NCBI RefSeq assembly: GCF_001830555.1
Contig: NZ_MIAM01000019.1
Location: 17,462-63,028, forward strand
Direction: 5' to 3'
Source of the DNA: Sphingopyxis sp. RIFCSPHIGHO2_12_FULL_65_19
GTDB lineage: Bacteria > Pseudomonadota > Alphaproteobacteria > Sphingomonadales > Sphingomonadaceae
Length of the DNA: 45,567 bases
The first letter of the stretch is position 1. Every line of letters begins with the position of its first letter. Below, piece by piece: positions 1-6,107 of this stretch. The notes beneath the pieces are model-generated. The model saw only the letters and a program-made list of their open reading frames with translations. It made no database searches and was not told where the DNA came from. The position numbers were made by a program, and so were the translations under genes.

Positions 1-2
1 AG

Positions 3-449
3 GCCCAGGCCGTCGCCCCCGCCGAGGCGGGCTATCGCCCGACCGATCCGCAAATTGCGTTCCATCTCGCCCGCTTCATCGAGCAGGTCAGGGCGATCCC
101 GGCCGATCCGGTGATCGTCCGCCAGAACTGGCTGCGCGCCTACGACTTCACGACCGATCGGGGCGCGGTGGCGCTCAACGACTACGCCCGCGCCAACGAC
201 CCCTTCGCCAATGTCGGCCGGGTGCAGGTCGCGGTGGACGTGTCGAGCGTGATCCGGGCATCGCCCGACAGCTTCCGCGTCGCCTGGACCGAGCGCCGCT
301 ATCAGGACGGCAGCCTTGCCGCCACCGAACGCTGGTCGGCGATCCTCACCATCGTCGTGCAGCCGCCGCGCACCCCCGACGCCCTGCGCAAGAATCCGCT
401 CGGCGTCTTCGTCAACGCTTTGAATTGGTCAAGGGAGCTGTCGCAATGA
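3..449 (+). CDS. trbF: TrbF (VirB8-like) conjugal transfer protein, 5'-truncated by window edge
   Basis: This is the C-terminal ~148 residues of TrbF, an inner-membrane, periplasm-facing component of the conjugative type IV secretion channel. Reading from base 3 gives an uninterrupted frame that continues off the left edge, so the N-terminal membrane anchor lies outside the window. The visible part is the VirB8/TrbF NTF2-like domain, including the family-typical stretches NWLRAYDF, DRGAVALNDYA, NDPFA and the C-terminal QPPRTPDALRKNPLGVFV followed by LNWSREL. Its stop codon overlaps the next start as ATGA, so trbF and trbG are translationally coupled. The order trbF-trbG-trbI-DUF2274 is the usual 3' end of trb operons on alphaproteobacterial ICEs. 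Identity is secure; only the 5' limit is unknown. Confidence 0.93.
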   Translation, partial: AQAVAPAEAGYRPTDPQIAFHLARFIEQVRAIPADPVIVRQNWLRAYDFTTDRGAVALNDYARANDPFANVGRVQVAVDVSSVIRASPDSFRVAWTERRYQDGSLAATERWSAILTIVVQPPRTPDALRKNPLGVFVNALNWSRELSQ

Positions 450-1453
450 CGCACACGCCATTTCGCCGTTCCGCCTCGGCGGTCCTGCTTGTCTCCGCCA
501 CCGCGCTCGCCGGCTGCGCCACCACATCGGCGAAGCCGCCCGCGATTCGCTATGATGATCCGCCGCGCGAGATCGCGGCGACGCCGGCCGCGGAACCGCT
601 CCGCGCCGTCGAGGTGGTGACGATCCCCGAACCCCTGCCGCTCCCCGGCCAATTGAAGCCGGTCGCGGCCGGGGCAGCGACTTCCGAGCCCGCCGATCCG
701 CGCCGCCGTGTCGGGGCCGCCAACGCGGCCGCCCGCGTGCAGCCGGTGCGCGACGGTTTCCTCAACGCCATCCAGCAATATCCCTGGACGGACGGCGCGC
801 TCTATCAGGTCTATGCCGCGCCCGGCCAGGTGACGGACATCGCGCTTCAGGAAGGCGAGCAGCTCGTGGGGCCCGGGCCGGTCGCGGCCGGCGACACCGT
901 GCGCTGGATCATCGGCGACACGGTGAGCGGCAGCGGCGCGACGGCGCGCGTGCATATCCTGGCGAAGCCAACACGCCCCGACATTTCCACGAACCTCGTC
1001 ATCAATACCGACCGGCGCACCTATCACATCGAATTGCGCGCGACCGCATCGACATACATGGCCTCGGTCTCATGGACCTATCCGCAGGACCAGCTCATCG
1101 CGCTGCGCGGCGCCAATGCCGCCGCTGCCCCCGTCGCGACCGGCCTCGACCTCGCGGCGCTCAACTTCCGCTACCGGATCGAGGGCGACCGCGTGCCGTG
1201 GAAGCCGGTTCGCGCCTTCGATGATGCAGCCCAAGTGTTCATCGAGTTTCCGGCCGGGATCTCGCAGGGCGAGATGCCGCCGCTGTTCGTGACCGGCGCG
1301 GCCGGCGATGCCGAGTTAGTTAATTACCGCGTGCAGGGCCGCTACATGGTGGTGGACCGGCTGTTCGCCGCCGCCGAGCTGCGCCTGGGCGACCGGCGCG
1401 GCGAGCAGCGCGTCCGCATCGTGCGCGACAATGGGCGCAGGGGGCGGCCGTGA
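446..1453 (+). CDS. trbG: TrbG (VirB9-like) conjugal transfer lipoprotein
   Basis: TrbG is the outer-membrane-associated VirB9-type core subunit of the type IV secretion system. The chosen ATG at 446 has an AAGGGAG ribosome-binding site at 431-437 and overlaps the trbF stop (ATGA); an ATG at 425 would lie inside trbF and lacks this site. The product is 335 residues. The N-terminus has a lipoprotein signal ending in a lipobox (LAGC, Cys24). A proline/alanine-rich linker leads to the VirB9 N-domain (YPWTDGALYQVYAAPGQVTD, about residues 110-130) and the C-terminal beta-sandwich (FRYRIEGDRVPWKPVRAFDD). The stop overlaps the GTG start of trbI. Length and motifs match the family. Confidence 0.95.
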   Translation: MTHTPFRRSASAVLLVSATALAGCATTSAKPPAIRYDDPPREIAATPAAEPLRAVEVVTIPEPLPLPGQLKPVAAGAATSEPADPRRRVGAANAAARVQPVRDGFLNAIQQYPWTDGALYQVYAAPGQVTDIALQEGEQLVGPGPVAAGDTVRWIIGDTVSGSGATARVHILAKPTRPDISTNLVINTDRRTYHIELRATASTYMASVSWTYPQDQLIALRGANAAAAPVATGLDLAALNFRYRIEGDRVPWKPVRAFDDAAQVFIEFPAGISQGEMPPLFVTGAAGDAELVNYRVQGRYMVVDRLFAAAELRLGDRRGEQRVRIVRDNGRRGRP

Positions 1454-2670
1454 CCGATCCCGCCGACAATTCCCCGCCCGAGGCGGCCGCACCGCAAGCG
1501 CCGCGCCCCGATCCGCAAGCCTTCCAGCTTCGCGGCAACCCGCCGCGCGTCATGCGCCTGTCGCGCAAGGCGCTGGCCGCCCTCGGCGTCGTCGCCGGCC
1601 TCGGGATCGGCGGCTCACTGATCTATGCGCTCAAGCCGGCCGGCGAGAAGGAGGCCAAGGAGCTTTACAACACCGACAGCCGCGCCACGTCCGAGACCAT
1701 CACGTCGGGACCGCGCGACTATAGCCAAGCGCCGAAACTCGGCCCGCCGCTTCCCGGCGACCTCGGCGGCCCGATCGTCTCGGCCCAGCAGCGCGGGGAG
1801 AATGTCCAGGTCCCGCCGGTCGGCGCCCAGCCCGATCCGCGCGCGCAGGCTGAGGAAGCCGCCCGCCAGCGCGCGCAGCAGGAGCGCGACGCCGCCCGCA
1901 TGAGCGGCGTGTTCTTGGGTGGCAGCAGCGCCGGGGCCGCTGCGATGCCGTCTTTGCCGAACCTCGCGACGGCAGCGCCTGGTGCTCCTGCCTCACCGCA
2001 ACCTGCCGAGACGGCGCAGGGCGACCAGGCCGCCAAGCGAGCCTTCTTGGCGCAGGCGTCTAATCAGCGGACGGTCAGCGTCGAACGCCTCGTGGCGCCG
2101 GCCTCGCCCAACATCGTGCAGGCCGGCAGCATCATCCCTGCCGCGCTCATCACCGGCATCCGTTCGGACCTTCCCGGCCAGATCACCGCCCAGGTAACGG
2201 CAAACGTCTATGACAGCCCTACGGGCCGCATCCTGCTCATCCCGCAGGGCACGCGGCTGATCGGCGAATATGACAGCGAGATCGCCGCCGGGCAGGCGCG
2301 CGTGCTGCTGGCATGGGATCGGCTGATATTGCCGGACGGCCGCTCGATCGTTCTCGAGCGCCAGCCCGGCGCTGATGCGGCCGGATATGCTGGCCTACAG
2401 GATCGCGTAAACCAGCATTGGGGCAATCTGCTGAAAGCCGCCGCCGTTTCGACACTGCTCGGCGTCGGCGCCGAATTGGGCGCGGATAGCGAGGACGAAC
2501 TTACTCGCGCACTGCGTCGCGGCTCGCAGGACACCATCAACCAGACCGGCCAGCAGATCGTGCGTCGGCAGCTCAATGTGCAGCCGACGCTCACCATCCG
2601 GCCGGGGCATCCGTTGCGCGTGGTCATCACGCGCGACCTGGTGCTTGAACCGATCGGAGCGACACGATGA
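1450..2670 (+). CDS. trbI: TrbI (VirB10-like) conjugal transfer protein
   Basis: TrbI is the VirB10-family scaffold that spans inner membrane, periplasm and outer membrane in the conjugative secretion channel. The 406-residue product starts at a GTG overlapping the trbG stop. It shows the expected plan: a short cytoplasmic N-terminus, one transmembrane helix at about residues 40-62, a proline/glutamine/alanine-rich periplasmic linker to about residue 200, and the VirB10 beta-barrel domain. The barrel shows SIIPAALITGIRSDLPGQI, the PQGTRLIGEYDS strand and the C-terminal RPGHPLRVVITRDLVLEP. It ends with an ATGA overlap into the next gene. Nothing suggests inactivation. Confidence 0.95.
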   Translation: MTDPADNSPPEAAAPQAPRPDPQAFQLRGNPPRVMRLSRKALAALGVVAGLGIGGSLIYALKPAGEKEAKELYNTDSRATSETITSGPRDYSQAPKLGPPLPGDLGGPIVSAQQRGENVQVPPVGAQPDPRAQAEEAARQRAQQERDAARMSGVFLGGSSAGAAAMPSLPNLATAAPGAPASPQPAETAQGDQAAKRAFLAQASNQRTVSVERLVAPASPNIVQAGSIIPAALITGIRSDLPGQITAQVTANVYDSPTGRILLIPQGTRLIGEYDSEIAAGQARVLLAWDRLILPDGRSIVLERQPGADAAGYAGLQDRVNQHWGNLLKAAAVSTLLGVGAELGADSEDELTRALRRGSQDTINQTGQQIVRRQLNVQPTLTIRPGHPLRVVITRDLVLEPIGATR

Positions 2671-2888
2671 CGAAATTGAAGTTGGGGCCGCTGGCCGACG
2701 ATCGGCCGGTCAAGCTCTCCGTGGAGCTGCCCGCCGCCGTGCATCGCGATCTCGTCGCCTATGCCGCCGCGCTCGCAGCCGAGACCGGGGGAGCGCCGGT
2801 CCCGCCCGACAAGCTGGTCGCGCCGATGCTCGCCCGGTTCATGGAAACCGACCGCGCCTTTCGCCGGCACCGCGCGCAGGGGAAGTGA
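2667..2888 (+). CDS. DUF2274 family small protein, trb operon 3' gene
   Basis: This 73-residue protein has the DUF2274 pattern (KLKLGPLADDRPVKLSVELPA at its start). It overlaps the trbI stop by four bases (ATGA), so it is translationally coupled to the conjugation operon. DUF2274 genes are routinely found directly after trbI on ICEs and plasmids of alpha- and betaproteobacteria. Their function is not established. The short body resembles ribbon-helix-helix-like small DNA-binding proteins in its 'LSVELPAAVHRDL' segment, which is only a suggestion from appearance. It is the last plus-strand gene of the trb operon here; the next two genes run the other way. Confidence 0.82.
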   Translation: MTKLKLGPLADDRPVKLSVELPAAVHRDLVAYAAALAAETGGAPVPPDKLVAPMLARFMETDRAFRRHRAQGK

Positions 2889-2905
2889 GAGCGCGCCGCC
2901 TGCCG

Positions 2906-3214
2906 TCAGTTGCCCATGAACTTCTTGAAGCGGTCGCGGCCTTCCGCCTCGATCACGGCCTGCTCGGCATTGGCGCACTCGCTGCCCCGCACCGAGCCTT
3001 CCGCGCATTGCCCCACGATCTCCCGTGCTTCATCGAGATGCGCCGCGAAATACTGCGTCCCGCGCGGTTCGGCCGGCTCCGGTGCGGCGGGGGCCGGACT
3101 CGCGAGGGCCGGCGCACGCTCGACGGGCATGATCACCGGGCGCAGCACGAAGCCCACGCCGAATCCGATGACCAGCGCGACCAGCACGATGAAGAGTGTC
3201 TTGCTTCGTGTCAT
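2906..3214 (-). CDS. Putative entry-exclusion protein (TrbK-alt-like)
   Basis: The product is 102 residues, with an N-terminal signal anchor (about residues 7-25) and an Ala/Pro-rich linker. A small C-terminal domain carries two cysteines in the pattern C-A-E-G-S-x-R-G-S-E-C-A-N-A. That domain resembles TrbK-alt or EexN-type entry-exclusion proteins, which sit in the inner membrane and block redundant conjugation into cells that already carry the element. Conjugal exclusion genes normally lie between trbJ and trbL; here the gene is behind trbI/DUF2274 and on the opposite strand, two bases after lysR. The family call rests on size, topology and the Cys pattern, so another small periplasmic protein remains possible. 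Confidence 0.6.
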   Translation of the reverse strand: MTRSKTLFIVLVALVIGFGVGFVLRPVIMPVERAPALASPAPAAPEPAEPRGTQYFAAHLDEAREIVGQCAEGSVRGSECANAEQAVIEAEGRDRFKKFMGN

Positions 3215-3216
3215 GG

Positions 3217-4158
3217 CTATTTCTTTTCCGGTTGGTGATGTGATGGCTGCGGCATCAGAATGGGCGGCAGCGAATAGCGACCGGCCACGAGATCAAGGAA
3301 GCGCAGCAAGACGGGGTTGTCATTGTCTTCACGCCAATAGCCCGAGAAGCCGATCCGCATATGTCCATGACTGTCGTGGATTTCGCTGAACGTTACGCCT
3401 GGCACTTGGATACCCAAGGCGGATTCGGCGACAATCGAGAGACGCCCACCGAGCGCAATGGCGCTCAACATTGTCTCGCGTCCGATATCCTGCATGTCGA
3501 TCTCTGGCATGCAACCGGGGACCCCAAGTTTGCCCATGAGGATGTTTCGGGTCTCTGGGCCGGGATCTCGTTCGGTCAGCAAAAAGTGTTCGCCGGTCAG
3601 GTCGGGCCAATGGATGCGTTCGCATTGGGTGAGTGGATGGCCTGCCGGCATTGCTACAAATATGCGCTCACTCCAGAAAGAACGGCTCATCAGACCCCGA
3701 TAGGAGGCCTCCCCAATCATGATCGCGATATCGAGCAGGCCATTCTCGATCCCGGCCAACAGCATATCCCGATCGCGTTCAAAGCCGGATACTTTGACCT
3801 CGGGGTGGCGTTCGCCGAACTCGCTGAGCGTTGCCCGCAAGTTGCCGGCGGAGAAGGACGTATAGAAGCCTACGGCCAGCTTGCCGACGTGGCCGTTGTT
3901 CGTGGCGCGGACCCAGTTGTTCAGTTCCTCGAACTCCTTCACGATGCGCTGTGCCGTTCGCAGATAGGTTCTGCCATTCGGAGTCAGAGTGGCACCGCGG
4001 GTCTTGCGGTCGAACAGCGCCATGCCTAGCCGCTTCTCGATTTCGAGGACGTGTCGGCTGAGCGTTGCTTGCTTGATATTTATGCTGCGCGCCGCGCGAC
4101 TGAAGCTACCGGCCTCGGCCGCCGCAATCAGGTAGCGGAGCTGGCGCAGCTCAATCAC
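3217..4158 (-). CDS. LysR-family transcriptional regulator
   Basis: A 313-residue LysR-type regulator. An N-terminal winged helix-turn-helix occupies about residues 1-60 (LRQLRYLIAAAEAGSFSRAA, then the recognition helix around QATLSRHVLEIEKRLG), followed by a linker helix and a periplasmic-binding-protein-like effector domain (about 90-300). The start is a GTG that overlaps the stop of the upstream efflux-fusion gene (GTGA), so it is translationally coupled to it. The putative entry-exclusion gene follows two bases after its stop. LysR genes next to DUF2274 are common at the end of trb modules, and LysR regulators also control RND efflux operons, so either the conjugation module or the damaged pump could have been the original target. 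The effector is unknown. Confidence 0.88.
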   Translation of the reverse strand: MIELRQLRYLIAAAEAGSFSRAARSINIKQATLSRHVLEIEKRLGMALFDRKTRGATLTPNGRTYLRTAQRIVKEFEELNNWVRATNNGHVGKLAVGFYTSFSAGNLRATLSEFGERHPEVKVSGFERDRDMLLAGIENGLLDIAIMIGEASYRGLMSRSFWSERIFVAMPAGHPLTQCERIHWPDLTGEHFLLTERDPGPETRNILMGKLGVPGCMPEIDMQDIGRETMLSAIALGGRLSIVAESALGIQVPGVTFSEIHDSHGHMRIGFSGYWREDNDNPVLLRFLDLVAGRYSLPPILMPQPSHHQPEKK

Positions 4159-5321
4159 CGGGCTAACGGATCATCAGGCGGTGTCGTGAACTCCGTCCAG
4201 CCGCCACCCAGCGCCTTGTAGAGATTGATGAGATTACTGAGCCGCACCAGCTTGGAGCGGACCAAGGCTTGCTGTGACCCGTAAAGCGTGCGCTGCGCGT
4301 CGAGCAGGGCGAGGTTGTCATCCTCGCCTGAGTTGAGCCGCTGTTCCGCGAGCCTGTAGGCATTGCGGCTGGCATCGACCCGCTGCGTTTCCGATCGGAT
4401 TTGGGCGTCCAAGGTTCCTTTGCCGGCGAGCCCGTCAGCCACGTCGCGGAAGGCGGATTGGATCGCCTTCTCATAGTTGGCGATTTCGATCCGTTTCTGC
4501 ACGTCCGCGCGATCGAGGTTGGCTCTCAGCGCGCTGCCGCCGAAGATTGGAAGCGGCAGGGTGATGCGCGGCATGAAGCTCCATGCGCCCGACCCCGATG
4601 AGAACAGATCGTCGAGGCTCGCGCTCGCCGTTCCCGCCCAGCCGGTCAGACTGATCGTCGGGAAGAACGCTGAGCGGGCAGCGCCGATATTCGCGTTGGC
4701 GGCGCGCAGCGTATGTTCGACCGCGCGGATGTCGGGTCGGCGCGCCAGAAGGTCCGAGGGCACGCGATCGACCCGGCCGCCGACCGGCGCCGTGACCTGC
4801 GTAAAGGAAAGGTCGAGCCGTGCGGCGGCTACGGCCGCGCTACCGGCCTGCACCTGTGCGCGTGCGGCGTTCCGCTGCGCCAGCGCGTCGTCATAAGTCT
4901 TGCGCGAGATTGCGCCGGTCGCGACGAGTTGTTCCGAGCGGGTGAAATTGCTTTCGGCGAGCGTTGCGGAGGCTTGCGCCTGACGAAGCTGCGCCTGCGC
5001 CTGATCGAGCGCGACCTGGAATGGTCGCGGATCAATGCGGAACAGAAGCTGCCCCTTCCTGACGAGCACGCCTTCGGGGACATGGACGGAGACGATTGCG
5101 CCGCTGACGCGGGGCCGCAACTCGACGCTCTGGGGCGCCGATAGCGAACCGTTGAACTCGGCCGAGGGGGCAAGCTCGCGCACGACAACTTGCGCTACTG
5201 GCACTTGCGGCGCTGCCGCCGCTTGTGCGCCCTGATCGCCGCCCGATTTGCTACAAGCTGACGTAAGGCCGCCAATAGCCAAGGCTATGGAAGCCAGGAG
5301 AAGTGCGCTTTTTGTCGGCAT
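4155..5321 (-). CDS. In-frame fusion of RND membrane-fusion adaptor N-half to outer-membrane factor C-half
   Basis: This 388-residue ORF joins parts of two proteins. Residues 1 to about 186 are an RND periplasmic adaptor: a lipoprotein signal (lipobox Cys23), a lipoyl half-motif (SVHVPEGVLVRKGQLLFRID, about 78-97), an alpha-hairpin and a second lipoyl half (LSFTQVTAPVGGRVDR, 171-186). From about residue 187 (PSDLLARRPDIRAVE) to the end it is the C-terminal half of a NodT-type outer-membrane factor. The adaptor's beta-barrel domain, the whole inner-membrane pump gene that should lie between, and the OMF N-half are missing. The start at 5321 has AAAGG seven bases upstream; a TTG at 5336 is less likely. 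A MerR-type promoter box lies at 5397-5419. A working pump is improbable, but the frame is open and coupled to lysR. Confidence 0.85.
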   Translation of the reverse strand: MPTKSALLLASIALAIGGLTSACSKSGGDQGAQAAAAPQVPVAQVVVRELAPSAEFNGSLSAPQSVELRPRVSGAIVSVHVPEGVLVRKGQLLFRIDPRPFQVALDQAQAQLRQAQASATLAESNFTRSEQLVATGAISRKTYDDALAQRNAARAQVQAGSAAVAAARLDLSFTQVTAPVGGRVDRVPSDLLARRPDIRAVEHTLRAANANIGAARSAFFPTISLTGWAGTASASLDDLFSSGSGAWSFMPRITLPLPIFGGSALRANLDRADVQKRIEIANYEKAIQSAFRDVADGLAGKGTLDAQIRSETQRVDASRNAYRLAEQRLNSGEDDNLALLDAQRTLYGSQQALVRSKLVRLSNLINLYKALGGGWTEFTTPPDDPLAR

Positions 5322-5396
5322 GATATTGCCTTTCAACTGTGCCGCGCCTTGTTCATCCGTTCCGCGGCGTCTGATCGATTCCTGTTCGCTTTGCGG

Positions 5397-5420
5397 CTTC
5401 CAGCGTTGGCAAGGTCAAGG
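5397..5420 (-). promoter_or_regulatory. MerR/CueR-type promoter box upstream of the efflux fusion
   Basis: Read on the minus strand, CCTTGACCTTGCCAACGCTG is followed directly by GAAG. This gives a TTGACC -35 element and a dyad (CTTGCCA / CTGGAAG), the layout of promoters controlled by MerR-family metal sensors such as CueR, which untwist an over-long spacer. It lies about 75 bases before the ATG at 5321. The -10 element is weak. It closely resembles the copA and copZ boxes further on. Confidence 0.6.
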
Positions 5421-5436
5421 ATTATTTTCAACAATC

Positions 5437-5448
5437 ATTCATATGAAT
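5437..5448. promoter_or_regulatory. Perfect 12-bp palindrome ATTCATATGAAT
   Basis: A perfect AT-rich dyad between the MerR-type box and the trbB relic. Its TTCAT/ATGAA halves recall ArsR/SmtB operators, but the orientation is inverted relative to the TGAA-N6-TTCA operators at 5934 and 20373. It could be a relic operator or chance in AT-rich sequence. Confidence 0.3.
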
Positions 5449-5506
5449 ATAGATAAATATGAAAGGATAGGCGATAGGTCGAAGGGGCACGCCGGCATGG
5501 CGCGTC

Positions 5507-5688
5507 GAGCGTCGCAATGCCATCCTTGGTGCGCATCGCGACGAGATTAGGCGCGGCGCATTGAAGCTCGCGCGTGTCCTCAATGATGACGACGCGGTCG
5601 GGACCCTTGGCGACTTCGGCTAGAAGCGCCGCTTGGTCGGCGGCCATGGTGCCCGACTGCACATAGTCATCGAGCAACGTACCGGCGG
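5507..5688 (-). pseudogene. trbB: trbB remnant (conjugal transfer ATPase), internally deleted
   Basis: The minus strand encodes a recognisable piece of TrbB, the VirB11-like ATPase of conjugation: LLDDYVQSGTMAADQAA joined to LLAEVAKGPDRVVIIEDTREL and then QCAAPNLVAMRTKDGIATL. In intact TrbB these blocks are separated by a stretch that includes the Walker A loop; here that stretch is deleted near base 5626. After GIATL (about 5507) the family sequence ends abruptly and the frame runs into unrelated residues. It is therefore a relic with at least two deletions. It points away from the living trb operon, so it was probably left by rearrangement or by a second element. Confidence 0.75.
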
Positions 5689-5723
5689 CGTAGGTCCGAC
5701 GTGAGCCCGAAGTGATTCATCCC

Positions 5724-5745
5724 TTGACCTTCCAAACGTTGGAAG
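5724..5745 (+). promoter_or_regulatory. Orphan MerR/CueR-type promoter box
   Basis: TTGACC (5724-5729) is followed by a perfect 7-bp dyad CTTCCAA-ACG-TTGGAAG (5729-5745), typical of CueR-type operators. No metal gene begins directly downstream on the plus strand; the next ORF starts about 215 bases later behind its own promoter. The box looks like the leftover control region of a lost gene. Confidence 0.5.
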
Positions 5746-5785
5746 AAGCATCGGTCTGCGGCAACAAACGAATCAATGCGGAAAG

Positions 5786-5807
5786 TCAGGAATTCCCGGA
5801 TTCCTGA
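5786..5807. other. Inverted repeat TCAGGAAT-N6-ATTCCTGA
   Basis: A perfect 8-bp inverted repeat with a 6-bp spacer lies in the non-coding stretch between the orphan MerR-type box and the RND promoter. There is no T-run after it on either strand, so a terminator is not favoured; an operator or recombination scar is possible. The rest of 5746-5919 shows no convincing gene. Confidence 0.35.
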
Positions 5808-5919
5808 AGCCGTCCCTCAACCGCCGACGCCGTCATCGGCTTCTCCGAGCGCAAAAATGACGCTGCCATTTGCTCGTCATCGCCACGGCCAGCTCATGGT
5901 GGTGCTTGACTGCATCGAG

Positions 5920-5949
5920 TTGACATCAAACAAATGAACACATATTCAT
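5920..5949 (+). promoter_or_regulatory. Promoter with ArsR/SmtB-type operator for the RND efflux operon
   Basis: A consensus -35 TTGACA (5920-5925) stands 17 bases before TATTCA (5943-5948). The -10 region is overlapped by a dyad ATGAA-CACATA-TTCAT (5934-5949), the TGAA-N6-TTCA core bound by ArsR/SmtB/CzrA-type metal repressors. The czcD promoter at 20373-20415 has the same layout and the same ATGAACACATATT core, so both are probably repressed by the ArsR-family protein encoded at 18478-18828. Confidence 0.7.
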
Positions 5950-5960
5950 GTGCACATCTT

Positions 5961-6107
5961 ATGGCTCCGTTTGAGATCGACATGCCCCATTCCCACAGCC
6001 ACCACGATCACGATCACGCAAGACGGGAGCATGCCCATTTTCGCGATCTCGCGGGAGGACGTGCGATGCCTAGCAAGTCACCTATGTTTCGGAACCAGCC
6101 ACGATGA
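5961..6107 (+). CDS. His-rich micro-ORF coupled to the RND pump gene
   Basis: This 48-codon frame starts at ATG 5961, 11 bases after the operator, or at an in-frame ATG at 5982. It encodes a peptide with a dense histidine/aspartate block (HSHSHHDHDH followed by a further EHAH). Its TGA overlaps the ATG of the RND gene (ATGA at 6104-6107), so translation would be coupled. It has no signal peptide or transmembrane segment. It could be a cytoplasmic metal-binding leader peptide, or a remnant of the His-rich N-terminus of a CDF-type transporter kept for coupling. No strong ribosome-binding site is visible before 5961. Coding status is supported by position, overlap and composition only. Confidence 0.5.
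   Translation: MAPFEIDMPHSHSHHDHDHARREHAHFRDLAGGRAMPSKSPMFRNQPR

Noticed and set aside
302..1027. Long minus-strand frame opposite trbG
   Set aside because: Arg/Gly-rich shadow of the trbG frame with no family resemblance; the plus frame has clear VirB9 motifs, a lipobox and operon coupling.
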